DNA of 64,000 bases. It comes from Amphibalanus amphitrite. Lineage: Eukaryota; Arthropoda; Thecostraca; Balanomorpha; Balanidae. The stretch spans positions 1,208,481 to 1,272,480 of the forward strand of contig NW_024881564.1 of NCBI RefSeq assembly GCF_019059575.1, read 5' to 3'. The notes under the pieces were generated by a model. That model did not search any database. It was not told the origin of the DNA and was given only the letters and a program-made list of their open reading frames with translations. This document shows, piece by piece, positions 47,553-59,992 of this stretch (the first letter of the stretch is position 1; the number at the start of each line of letters is the position of its first letter). Both the position numbers and the translations under genes were made by a program.

Positions 47553-50500
47553 TCAGTCCGATGAGAAATCCTCCAGGGTGGGCTCCCTGGTGAAGCACAT
47601 CATCTGTAGCCGCATGTTGGACCGGAACTTCTTCAGCAGGTCCTCCACCAGTCTGCAAGAGCAACAGCGGATAAGCGAGAATGTAATGAAGTAGGTAGGT
47701 TGCATTATGCTAATGCAAAAGGATTCTAGTTTGCATATTTAGGTAATTACTTCCGTTCATATGGAATTTCCACGAAAAGTTCCCTAAATATTCCGTGCGA
47801 AAGTCGTCAAAATAAAACCTGCCAGCCGTATTTCATTGGCAGCTGGGCGCTGGCCACACATTGTTGCACGTAAAACGCTACGCATAACTGTCCTTCACGA
47901 ACTGGCTGACAATGACGGTGCAATGGCGTCACGGCACTGTCAGGTTAATACCTAGCTAGCGGGGATCTCTATGGACGCCAGGAAGCGAGACTGGGTCGCC
48001 GCTCTTACCGTTTGTCTCCGGCGGGGTCCTGGTGGTTGGGCAGGGACTCCGAGGCTTCAACAAACGACACCCTGGGGATAGCAGGAGCCAGTCAGAAAGG
48101 CGCATCGGTACAACTTTCATTCAAATGTAGTTTCAACACACATCATAACACGCAGGATACAGGATGATGTGCGAACACATCATGTCGCCCCTGAAATGTG
48201 TATCTGTCCGCCGCGAGTCTCTCTTCGTAAAGTCTCTAACCACTGTGCCAATCATGCAATATAAAGGTACAGCATCCCTTTGTTCTTTCTTTCCCACTCC
48301 CTCTCCTCTTCTACCCACCGTGCCGACTCTGTAATATAGAGCTGCAGCAGCGTCTCGCCTCCCTCCCTCTCTCCCAATCCCTCCCTCCACCCACCGTGCC
48401 GACTCTGTAATATAGAGCTGCAGGGTCTCCTGCAGGGCGGCCAGGTCGAGCCGGGCCTGCTGGCCGCCGGCCGGGGTCATCCGCGCCACGGAGGTCATCA
48501 GCCGACTGAGCTCCTCGGCCACGCCCTCGACTAGGTTACAGAGCACGCGACGCACCAGCAGTGGGGAGACGTAGTATACCTGGTGGAGGGGGGGGGGGCC
48601 GGTCATAAACAGATGCCACAGTGCACACACTTTTGACAACAACAAAAACGAACAAACAAACTCGGGGGGGTAGGTACCACGATAAGCAGTGACGTCAAGG
48701 TCAGATGACTCTTCTGGGTCAGATGTTATAAAAGTTTTAACTACTGGAACTATATAAAGTATATAACTACAGAAAATAAAGCCAATGTAGCAAGCTCCAT
48801 CTGAAGCGATATTATTTACGTAACAGAAAGCGAAAGAATTGTGACAGTGTGGTTAAAAGCAGCATTCATGACATTGGCAACCCCGCTATTCTCAGCGCGC
48901 TCCCTGACCGCATTCAACAGGCATCCACCCCAGGCACCGCCAACCAGCGGCGACTGCCCACCTCGGCGTGGACGCCGATGCAGTTCATGATGACCTCCTT
49001 GACGTATCCGCGCACATCCGTGGGCGGCTGGAGCACAGCCGACCAATCGAACTTGCCCTGGTACATGGACATCTCGATTATACCTGAGGGTCGGTTGATA
49101 GTTTCATTACCCTTGCGTCACATGGCGCAGCGTACATTAGGACGTTTTACCGAAAACGTTAATCGTTGTAGCGCGGCATCACCGTGTATGAGGTTGGTGT
49201 AAGCAAAATGCAGTGAAATGCCAGTTCGATATCACCAATCAGAACCACATTATTACGCTCAAAAAGCGATAAAACTTCTGCCAAGCATTCTGACCAATTC
49301 CGGTTTGTATTCGTGTTATCAAAATATCCGATAAGAGCGAATAATTGACTACCTCATCCACAACCATATGCTACCACAGTGGTGGCAATACGTTTCCCCA
49401 GCGACACTGCAGTGTGCGCGTCACCTACCCAGTATGGGGTCGGCCTTTTCCTCCATGTAGGCCTCGAACAGCTTCTGCTCTAGGTCCGAGAGCACGTCGG
49501 TCACCTTCTGCAGACCCTGGCGCACCTCCGACGCCGGAAACCTGACACACAGAAACATACATACAGATTCGTCACCTTCTGCAGACCCTGGCGCACCTCC
49601 GACGCCGGAAACCTGCCAGACACAGACATACATACAGTCATCTTCTGCAGACCCTGACGCACCTCCGACGCCGGAAACCTGAGACACAGACATACATACA
49701 GTCATCTTCTGCAGACCCTGGCGCACCTCCGACGCCGGAAACCTGCCAGAGACGGATATATAAAAGCATGTTAGATCATAAATTGTCGACGGACAGGTGA
49801 TTTGTTTTTAGGTTTGCTCGCCGACAGCCAATTTCGATTAGCATGGCCCCGTAATTTAAAATAGTACTATGCCTAAAATTGCACTCAGCAGTTCGCAAAA
49901 CATAAAACATGTGCTTGTGCTATTGTCAACAAAAGTGAGGATATTCTGAATAAGTAGTCAATATCCAAGCCACGAAAGCGTAGTGGCCCGTCGGCTCCTC
50001 AACATCAGCTCACCCCTCACACTCGTGCGCGCAGCCCGCCACTCGCCATTGCCACCTATGCGACTCCAACCTATCTACCCCGTTGGCCCTCACATCACCC
50101 CGCTCCTCACCCGTGTGACGTAAACACCCTCTCCAGCTGGGGTGCTCGGCTCACACGGAGCACATGACAGTTGGAGAGCACCAGCAGCAGGCGGTGCTCC
50201 ACACTGGGCGACTCACGCGCCGCGCCGCCCGGCTCCTCAGAGTCCTCGCCATCCTCCGACTCTGTGTCCTCAAACGCCAGACGCTCCAGCACCTGGCGGA
50301 AACAGCGGGAGGAGGAGGAGGACGGATAACGGTGCGTCAAACGATTATCTTCCAGGCTCGCAAAACGCTAACAAAACGATGATGAAACTCCACTAAGACA
50401 TCGACTGGCACTCAACTACCAGCACCACCCAGGTTGACGTTTGACAGCAACACGGACTAACTGAGAAATAGCACCTAAACGCGCACTCTTACAAATCCAA

Positions 50501-53500
50501 TTAGACTTTTTCCCTATCGTAATCGTTCTCTTCCCATCTCTCATCTCACCATCCGTACGTCCACTCCCTTATCTTCACCCACCTGAGCAAACGTGGCCAC
50601 CAGGTTGTAGACCAGCACCACCACATCCTTCCGCACGGTATCGTTCTCCATGAGGGCGCTCTCCTGCGGACCTCCCGTCAGTACCTGTTCCTCCGCTTGC
50701 CCCACCACATCGGTTACCACCGACACAAACTGTGTCAGCAGTCGCGTGTAGCCGTATCCACTGGCGTCCAGGGTGGGCTCCAGGGCCCAGGCGTCGCGAC
50801 CCACCAGCTGACGAACTGATTCCATGGTGCGACGGAACATGGTCATCAGACAGTGCTTCCTGTGGGTGGGAGAGTGGGGGAGGGGTGGGTTAGCAGGGGT
50901 TGGGTTAGGTAGGTCGGCAGACTTGGGTGATTTATGATGTAGGTATACTCGAGCGTTTTGGCTGAATTATACATCCATGAACTGGAAAACTATCAGCATG
51001 ATAAAAAAACGGTTCATTATTTTCAATGGCGTAGTAAGTGCTTGTTTAGACAAAATAAGCAGTAGTTAGTAGTTACACATAAATATTAGCCCAAACAATA
51101 GCCGAACCATCACACCACTCACTACTTGACGACTCCTTTCAAGATCTCTATCTTGCCACGACCCCACATCACCATCCGTCACACCCAACCAACCGTTTTA
51201 CCCACCTGAGGTCAAACACCAGCTGGCTGACCTCGTCCAGCGCGTCAGCGGAGACTCCGAGCGTCTGTAGACTGCCATATGTGGCGGTCACCTCCCTGAG
51301 ACAGGCCTGTAGCCACACGGGCTCCCGCAGAGAGTCCGACCAGGCGTACTCGGGAGAGTCGGCCGTGTGGGGTAGGAGGGCGCCGCGCACCAACGCGCAC
51401 CACAGCTCCACCACACCGCTCACCAGCCGCTGTCGGTGAGAAAAACGAAGGTGAGAGGTGAGAAATACAACCGAATTGTGAGAAATACGGCGGAGAGATA
51501 AGATATACCTCGAGGCGAGGTATGGGAAAGAAATACACACTGCGATGTGAAACATCAGCGAGAAACACGGCAGTGAAGTGATGAAACACGGCAATGACGT
51601 GGTGGTAGACCTTAGGCGACATAGGCGAGAAACCACACTGTGAAGTGAGATACAATGATGGGCGAGATATATTGAGATGAGGAATGGGAACGTCAGACGC
51701 ATAAGGATATGAGGACAGTGCGAGAAACATCACAGCGAAGTGGTGACACACGACGGTAAGAAATACCAGCTGATCTGTGATCGGGGGAGTGGTAAGAAGA
51801 GGAGGTGATAAGCGAAATATGTAGACTGGGAGACGACGTAAGGGAGACCGAAAACTCATGCCGGTGCGCCACTTTACCTTGAAGTCGGGTTTTCTGGCGG
51901 TATCGGGAGCGGTGTGGAGCTCCCCCTGGAAGTAGCACTGACCCAGTTTGAACAGACCAGGAAACTTGCCCGTCATCCGATCGGCCACGTCCTCGATAAA
52001 CAGAACGATTGGTGGCGCTGAAGTCTGTGGGGAGAGGGAGTAACAGCGGTCGGGGGTTGGTCTTAGATACGCCGGGGAGGTGCCAGTGGTGCCACGATGC
52101 GCAAACAGTCATACAAATACGGTGCATTTACGCAAAATAAAAACATCAACTTACGTTCAGTGAAGCGACACAGATAAGCAAAACTGGGCCCAGGAAAACA
52201 ACCATCAAATATGAGTGAATGGAACCAACACGAAACGTTTATCTCTAGCTCACGCTTAGCTGCCAATAGAAACATCAAATATTTATTTTCAGCAGGAAGC
52301 ATTTAAATAGCTGAACTCGAAGAAAGTTACATCAGCTGGCCTACCCTCATCAGTCGACACTCGACAGTCATCAACCCTCCACCAACTCAACCCTCCGTCT
52401 CCCCTGATGGCCACACTTACCTGTCCATCAACAGCGCCGCCGGCGGCCGTGACTCCCGCGTACTGCTGGCGACACGAGGTCAGCACCTTCCGGATGAAGG
52501 CATGCTCCGAGAGGATACACTCCCAGCCGACGTCGCCAGTGGTGTCCAGGCTCACCAGGTACCTGAGGGACGGCGGGAGACAGGGGCGATTGTGGTGAGG
52601 TGATTTTTAAGGGCAAATGATGTGAAAGACAGGTTTAAGGAAAGACACCGGGCATATACTTTATAAAAGGCTACGTCCTTCGGAGTAAATATTATGGCAG
52701 AAATGCGACTAAAAACAAAGGTACTTAAATAGCACACTTACAGTAAACAAAGATGATGGTGAAAGGACGTGATAGCTTGATGGACACAGTCGTAGCCTAT
52801 ATTGAGGTCAATAACAATATAACAAGTGCGGTTTCACGCCGTTCGAGGAACATATCACTCCACAAGTAACACCTAAAAGAAAGTTCACTGCACTCATGGG
52901 TGCATTTATCGATTTCAGCTTACCGAATGATCTGCCGCTGTTCTTCGAACGAGCCGTTGACTTCCTTCAGTTTGGCCTTGAGGATGTCCCGCAGGTTGGC
53001 TATCTTAGTCTCCACCACCGCCATCACCTGTTTGAACACCTGCGGACAGCGACGGGAGGCGAGGATCAGCAAAATAGCACAGCAGGAACCACTGCAGAGC
53101 ACGACACGAGCCATGTAGAGCACATGGAGGTAGGTAAGGAGCACGGTACGAGTAACAGCGGAATATCACACATGCCCAAGGGAACATTGCAAAGGCACAG
53201 CCCTCACCCACCCCATGATGGGATTCCCTTCCCAGCCCCACACTCTCTCACCAACACTCTTCTCACACCCCAACACTTCCCCTTCCCCATCACCTACCTG
53301 GACCTCAGAATCGGCAAACAGTCCTCGCGCCTTGGCGTAGTCGTTAATGATAACGTCAAACTCTCGCCGGCGCATGTTACGCTCGATGTTGACGGGAAGG
53401 TAGAAGAGGAAGCGGTAGCGCTGAAGCACCGCCAGCGCCGAGCGAGTCGAGTCTGCGCGGTCCTTGCGCCGCAGAACGTCTTGGAAGAGCTTGTCGGCTT

Positions 53501-55968
53501 CCGCCTTGCTGGCTGCACGGCAGGCGGAACGGTTGGTGTGAGCATGACTGGGCGTGTGACGCATATCGTGGGTACGAATGGCAGAGAAGCACTTGACTAG
53601 ACCCTGGACAGTGGACAACCATCCATAATAAACTTAAAACAAAATGTTGTTGAAAAAAAAAACTAAAAAAACAATACAAACTCAACCAGATATGGTTCTG
53701 TTCTGTGTCACCTTAACGACTAAATGGCGCCCATCCACCCAAAACACCAAGTTTTTACTAGTGAACACAATAATCGCCACGTCGCCAGATACACATATAA
53801 TATAAACTAATGCCCCCTACCACCTCCCCCCCCCCCCACTCGTTCACCTACCGTTGATGGCCTGGTCCATGGTAACCATGGGGTCGTGTGACGAGGTGTG
53901 TTTCTTAAACAGCTGTCGCATCTCCGACAGGGCGTCCAGCTGGTCAATCACGAGGCCGGCGTGATCCTGGAACAGGTCAAGGCGGTCAGCAGGCTCGACA
54001 ACACCAACAGAGGCGCTCGGAACGGGATATTTTGGCGAATCAGCAGCGGGGAATGCTGTTGTCGAAGAAAGAATGCATATTGATAAGGGTTAGGTAATCA
54101 GTACTGGATCCGTATAACAAGGTGTTAATAAGCAATGCTCGGTTACACAAATGCTTTTACTAGAGCCAAGATCGTCTGCCCTTGAACGCTAATAAAAGAC
54201 ACTTTCTCACAACTTAAACATTATTTCAATTAAACTCCATCCTAAACACATTTGGGCTGGTATATTGCACCATCAGCCTGATAACACAAAATAAGCAAAA
54301 GTCACCGACCCCTAACGCTACGATCTATGATCTCGTCCAAACGGTGTGCGCCCAGTCCCACCTTGAGAAACGTGAGCTGTCCCTCCTTCTCTGCGTTGAC
54401 CTTCCTCCTGAGAAAGCTGAGTCCGGCGCGCAGGTCATCGTAGCCACTCTGATGGTGGTTCTCCAGTAGGAACCAGGCCGGGTGGAACTGTTCCGAAAAC
54501 AGGCTGCCCGACCTTCCGGGGAACATCTCTTCCAGCTCGTCCTCCGGGTAACGCACCCTGCAAATCCGGGGAACGGGGTAAGGGGTGAGAAGCGCTGAAT
54601 TCTGACAGTGGGGAGGATTAAAAGATACAATGTCACGATGAGGAGGAGGGGTCAGAATGTAGGCATATCGCATCACTGCGACATGGATAATTGCCCAGCT
54701 AGCTGCGTGTGTGTCGCGTCCACCGCCAACGAACCGTAGCAAACATTGCCTACACAAACAAACAACATATGCTACACATATGCTACAGTGACAGGCAAAG
54801 TATAGGGATGGACTTGCGCTTCGAAGAGAGTACGCTCGCACGTCCATCCCCACTCACTCGTAGCCCTCCATCGAGATGCCGAGTACATCCTCCTGGCCGA
54901 GGTTGTGGGTGGAGACGAGCTCCTGAAGGATCTCCTCGCGCTCCTGGCCAAAGTCGCGCAGCCACACGGACGACTCTTTTAGGTGGCCGACCACCTGGTC
55001 AACACCTGAGGGCAGATGTGTCAGGTACAAGGGTCAATGAAAGGTGTCTGGTAGCGTGACTTGATCCGCCGTTCGGTAACACGAGACACTGACAAAACAA
55101 ATTATACAGGCTGATTATTCAATGAGGCTGAAGCAGCAGAAGAATAGGGATCTAGACATCGGTGGCTGGTAGCTGCACTCTGCATTACTCGATCGTAATC
55201 TAGAGAATAAATTGCATGCTGTTGTCAAAATCGGAGTACTGGCCGAAAACGTGATCATGTTGCTACACAATAGTCACGGAAATATGATCAGATTTGCTTC
55301 TATCAGTCACTTACAAACACAAATAAAGCCCATTTCACTTACGAAATGCAGTGATCAATCATCAAGCTGTATAATATGAGTGAGCAACTATCGATTCCCT
55401 TTGTTTGCGAGCAAACAGTACGCATCTACTTCATCTACACATTACCAGTAGGTACTGACCTCTGAATTTGACGGTACAGGAGCCGACGCCACCGGAGGCC
55501 GTGGTAATGATGACGTCACAGTGACCGCGGGAGGTACCCGAGAGCAGGACGATCTTGTTGGGGCTGTGCCACTCAGCAGTCAGGGTGCTGTCCCATTCAC
55601 CAATCATTACACCTGGTAATGGCAGATTGTAGCATCAGGTTGTAAGTATGGATGTCTTAGGTAGGTACATACCTACGTTATGACATAAGTGATGACCCGC
55701 TCATTATGTAGAGTCACATTTATAGATATTAGAATTGCAGCCACATAACTTAGAACAATTAACATTACCTATCTTGCAATCTTTTCATGGCAATAAATCA
55801 GAATTGCAAGCAAAATATTCATCAATAAAGTATTATGCTTAAAAATGAGCAGCACTTACCCACGACATCCTGTTGGCTCGTGCCCAGGTTCTCTCCTCGC
55901 ACTGTGACTTTGGTTCCAGGGGGTCCTTCCTTCGGAGAGATCCCTGTCACCACTGGTGGTGGTGCCAT
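47553..55968 (-). CDS. EXOC2: Exocyst complex component 2 (Sec5)
   Basis: Sec5 is a subunit of the octameric exocyst, which tethers secretory vesicles to the plasma membrane. Its N-terminal IPT/TIG domain binds the GTPase Ral. Seventeen minus-strand coding exons, all phases agreeing: 55968-55860, 55612-55460, 55005-54858, 54557-54362, 53966-53852, 53512-53298, 53039-52924, 52562-52421, 52024-51878, 51429-51206, 50859-50583, 50292-50111, 49541-49429, 49083-48962, 48579-48395, 48071-48009 and 47652-47553, giving 868 aa (human about 924). Landmarks: [20 protein letters not shown] and [15 protein letters not shown] in the IPT domain; [28 protein letters not shown] and [46 protein letters not shown] likely non-coding leader exon ends at about 58012 with a good donor. 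Two exon edges are duplicated in tandem in the adjacent introns (48239-48423, 49501-49744). Confidence 0.96.
48239..48423. repeat. 76-bp tandem repeat covering an EXOC2 splice donor
   Basis: CCACCGTGCCGACTCTGTAA and about 13 following bases occur at 48391 and 48315 with little change, and in a more diverged form at 48239, an exact 76-bp spacing. The 48391 copy is the 3' end of the EXOC2 exon 48579-48395 with its GT donor; the others are extra donors downstream in the intron. Confidence 0.9.
49501..49744. repeat. Four tandem copies of an EXOC2 splice acceptor and exon start
   Basis: Units starting TCACCTTCTGCAGACCCTGG or TCATCTTCTGCAGACCCTG at 49501, 49572, 49638 and 49702, with spacings of 71, 66 and 64 bp. 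The first is the start of the real exon 49541-49429; the other three repeat the exon's first ~40 bases together with the CAG acceptor, upstream on the minus strand. Confidence 0.93.
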
Positions 55969-56640
55969 CTTCAGCTGAAATGGATTTATTTTGGGTTTTT
56001 AGACAGTTCTATAGCATGCTTGAACTGATGCAGATTGTGCAGAGCTGTTACGCAGAGATTGTATGATGCTGGATGAACTTTGAACTTTGAAGCATGAAGC
56101 ATGAACCACCACAATTGACAGGTCTCCTGTGCGAAACCTTGGAAGTGTTGTGGTACCTAACTGCAATTTTGTCACTTTGTGTACAACATATATTTGGTAG
56201 CATGTATAGGATTACTGGTATTGGCCCAGACTGGAAAATAATTCATGTTACCGTTGACAGGCCCAGTGTAATGGACAGCTTCCACCAAAATGTTAGCTCA
56301 GCATCTGGCGCAACTCACTACTCAGTGCACCAGAACTTTTGCACCTCCTGCCCACCAAAACTTTGGCGCACACAGGAATGAAGAAATTTTGGCCCGAAAA
56401 GACCTAACCTTACCTAAAGACACTCACCACACTCCACATTCACATGCTTTGATTGCCTTCCTACCCACCTACACTAAAGCCAGACTGGGAAACATCCGCA
56501 CACTACGCCGGACGCCCGTGAGACCCTCATGCGGCGAAATACGGCGTAAGCGATTTTGCGCTGAAATTTCTCCATAATTTGTGTCGAAAGTTGGGTGCCT
56601 ATTTGTGCCAAAATTAAGCTACTTTTACATAAAGCACACG
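55969..56640. other. EXOC2 5' intron, no other feature seen
   Basis: The start codon at 55968 is preceded, on the minus strand, by an acceptor-like TTTCAG a few bases upstream, so this is probably the intron between a leader exon and the first coding exon. Confidence 0.4.
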
Positions 56641-56749
56641 TGCACATCCACCGGCCAAGGCTATATCAACCAGTCCAGACAGAGCGCTCCGAGGCCTTCG
56701 ACGCTCTCCCACGTTTGAGCGTCCGAATTGGTTGATCTTTCCATGGAAA

Positions 56750-57430
56750 CCCAATACCACAAAACGCGTAGCGCACTGCAGCGTCGTGCCGTGAAGCAAG
56801 GCCGGTGCTGAAAGTTCTGGAGCTTCAAAAATCGGCGGAGTGGTGTGTTCGAGGCTGGCGAGCGCCAGCAAGGGCCGGGCAGCGGAGCAGCACGTGCTGC
56901 GGCACATCAGCCTCTTCTCAGCACACGGCGCAAAGCGCCCCAGGGCACCGTTTATCCAGGCACTGCTGGCTGCTCCTGGCACGCCGCGGAGGGAAGACGG
57001 CCGATTCGGTGCAGGTCCTGAAGCGAGCGGCTCCAGTGGCCCGCGTTCATCTGGTGCACCGAAACGGCGTCCTCTCGGTCCTCACCGCGTTAGGGAGCGG
57101 CAGCGTGCTCCCGAAGAGAGGCTTGAATAGTGACTCGAACCAGTTGTCGCGCTATTGACGCGAGGCCGCATAATGAGCCGCCCGGGTCAGCGAGCGGAGT
57201 TCCGAAGGCAGGGTGGCCGCTTGTTTCAGCGTTTCGCCAAGTTGTCCATGCTCTCATTCCCCTCTACCCCGCAGTGGGTAAGAACCCATTGCAGGATTAC
57301 TTTGCAACGCTCGAGTCTCGACATTGCTCAACAAAGTCTTCCATACCTATTTCCGTGCTGAGGGTGAGGGCCTCACTGGGTGGCTGCTCCTCCACTCAGT
57401 AGACTCAAGCCGGCTCATGAGTCTGAGCAT
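56750..57430 (-). pseudogene. Decayed non-LTR retrotransposon fragment (RNase H and C-terminal zinc finger)
   Basis: On the minus strand, with stops and frameshifts, residues recall the C-terminus of LINEs that carry RNase H: WVLTHCGVEGNESMDNLAKR near 57280-57215, matching the conserved H-G-N-D-LA signature, then NAGHWSRSLQDLHRIGR, then EEADVPQHVLLRCPALAG from a Cys/His knuckle. No reverse transcriptase domain is attached, so this is a rearranged remnant. It lies in the probable EXOC2 5' intron. It is distinct from the LINE at 3-1433, which shows no RNase H in the window. Confidence 0.72.
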
Positions 57431-58653
57431 GCAATGACAGGGGCGGGGCGGGGGACAGCTCGTCCCGGACTCTCCCCAGAGCCTCCCGCTGTCCCGCAGG
57501 GCAAATCTGCTGCTTGATTGGCCAGTGTGTTAAAAAAATTCAGTGACTGCCATTCGCCAAAAAATTATGCAGCCGCCATGCACAGAAAAATTCAGAGGCA
57601 ACCATGCACAGAATTTGGTGCATGCGATGTTACTCCGGATGTGCACTGACATTTTCGGCGCAATCTCACCACTAAGCTGGGCATATTCGGCATAACGCGC
57701 ATGTTTTCCAGTCTGGACCTAAGCACATCAACATAACAAAAAATGATAAATTTGACATAAAAACCAGAGCCGATAAGTAGGTACCTAACACTGACAGCCC
57801 TTGAATGATTGGCACTAGGGCGAGGACTGGGCTGTTTTTTCTTGGGCTCGTATTTGCCTAACTCAAACTGGGAAGCGCCAGGCACCTGGGCACTGAATAA
57901 GCCAAATATTCCCACATAACAATTATTCGACAGGTCACGACAAATCATGCAAGAACCATTAAGCTCTAAAACAACAGATAAAAATGAAATAAAATTGAAA
58001 TAGAGCTCACCTATCACTATCGACGACCGCGCTTCCTAAATAATAGGCAATAGCAATAAATAGCCACTTTAACTTTTGATCTACGCCCACTGTTTCAGTT
58101 TTGTAAAATACACATCAGTGAAAATCCAATGGAAATACCCGTTCTAAATGTCAGTCGTGTAAATTTCAGTAAGCGAACGCGCCAGTTGATTCGTTCAATT
58201 GAATCTCAAAGAGCATTTAGGAAAAGCCATTGGACAAAAGCTGCTCGCAGCAGTCAATAGAGAACAAATTGATGGTTCCAGACATATTTGACGCAGTGAA
58301 GACAAGAGAAATTTGATAAATTTGTTAGGGCCACTAAAAAAAAAAAAGACATTTTGTAATTTGTGCAGTTGTCATCATTCGCGAAGGCACGTGTGTGATT
58401 TTTTTTGCTTTTATGTTGGTTGAATAGTATTCTATGACCGTGGGTTGAAGATTGAAATAATGTGATTGGTATGTGAGCCAAATGTTGCTCGAAAATTAGG
58501 AGAAAATTCTCTTGTTGGCGTGCACTGCACTAGGGGTAAGCTCATCGTATTATAAACCAGTCCAAGCTTATTGTTATCAATGGCCAATGCGTCTAACCCG
58601 CAGCATAAGCCCGCTCGTGCTACGTCTATTGCACCAATACCGATCAAGATATA
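57431..58653. other. Probable EXOC2 promoter/leader region; dispersed repeat fragment
   Basis: A minus-strand donor-like sequence (GTGATAG followed by GTGAGCTC) near 58012 may end a non-coding EXOC2 leader exon. 58602-58645 matches 32627-32672. No ORF is recognisable. Confidence 0.35.
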
Positions 58654-59446
58654 CAGGGTGTTTCACAATAAATGTTACTTTTGAATAGCTTAAATGAAGA
58701 TCTTACTTGTTCGTAAGTGCGTAAATTCTATATGCATTTTGCTGCAAATTTGTAGTGGTTTTTAGTCCTTACATTTTTTTTTTACAAACCGTCAACGGTT
58801 CCATCAGTATGGACGTGCAATGCCAACACCGTCAAAACGGGTCAATTCGCCGTGTACAGATGATGAGGCGGTATGGGTGGTCATGCATTACGGCGCTTTG
58901 CGGAGTCCGACCGCAGTGCGACGGAGTTTCGGTAGCCATTTAAAAGGAGGAAGGATATTCCGCCAAAAATGTCTTTCAAACGGGTAGTAGAAAGGTACCA
59001 GAAGACTGGAAACACAAGACCAGCCCGACTCCTGGCCGGACGGCGATCCCAGAGAATCTGGTTGAAAAGTCATACGGAAGGGTGGCATAGTGGAGAACCC
59101 GTGAAGGGGGCTGAACTGAAAGTTATATGTTCATCAGTCCTACTGTTCTGCTGTCTCATGAGGTAATACTCATGAGCCATATTGTAATACATGTCACTGA
59201 AACATCGTCGTTTGAAAAGCAACTTTCATTGTGAAGGACCCTGAAGCTTAACAGCGAATTGACCTGTTTTGATGGTGTGGACATTGCACGTACATAAAGA
59301 ATGCAGTTGATGATTCGTCATAGTTTTTGTAAGGATAAAAATCCCGAAGAATTTGCAACAAAATGAATATGGAATTTATGGGTATACGAATAGCTGAGGT
59401 CATTTTAAAAGCTTATCAAAAGTAACGTTTATTGTGAAACACCCTG
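58654..59446 (+). mobile_element. Decayed mariner-like element, 793 bp
   Basis: Inverted ends CAGGGTGTTTCACAATAAA, continuing to about 30 bp (…GTTACTTTTGA), with TA on both sides. The plus strand retains pieces of a transposase N-terminus (ALRSPTAVRRSF near 58890-58925, then KRVVERYQKTGN near 58978-59013, in different frames), so the DNA-binding part survives only as fragments. Confidence 0.82.
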
Positions 59447-59840
59447 TAGATACTGATACAGGATGAAAGTGCCAGGCCAAACGCTAGGTTAGGCCGGTCT
59501 TTCCGACCCAGACATCTAACCTGAACCCTTGAGCAGGGCACAAGACCAAGACTCCTTGCTTGGCACTGGAATGGATCTCATTAGTGTCATCAAGCGACAA
59601 GCATCTCAGTTCTCAGCCAACAATATTTGAATCTATGGCAGACCATGCTGAGTCTAATTGATCAGATGCTTAAATATCAAAGTTGTTGCTTCTCTGCACG
59701 TGCAATAGTACCTGCTAACTACTTGTGTATAGAGTAGGTATTATGAAAACCTGTGCCATGCTCCTACATATGATTTGTTTAGGTGTGATGCAGAAAGTGA
59801 CCTGTCAAATAATGCCAACATGTTGTATTCTTTCTTTCAG

Positions 59841-59992
59841 ACTACATCCAAGTTCAGAAGCAGCTCATTGCTCATGCTCCCAATGTCTAAAAATTAAGGA
59901 CTAAGGACAAAAAACTAAACTTTGATGGCATCCTGCTGGTAAAGTTTACATCATTCATTCACTGCCAATATCTGAATCACACAGCAACGACA
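59841..59992 (+). other. Possible non-coding leader exon of the PNPT1 locus
   Basis: A strong acceptor (TTCTTTCTTTCAG) ends at 59840, 152 bases before the PNPT1 ATG. If used, the locus is spliced in its 5' UTR, which would argue that it is transcribed and is not a bare processed copy. Confidence 0.35.

Noticed and set aside
51169..51988. ORFs of 177 and 247 aa spanning EXOC2 introns
   Set aside because: They are exon ORFs read into the flanking introns; splice sites and phases define shorter exons.
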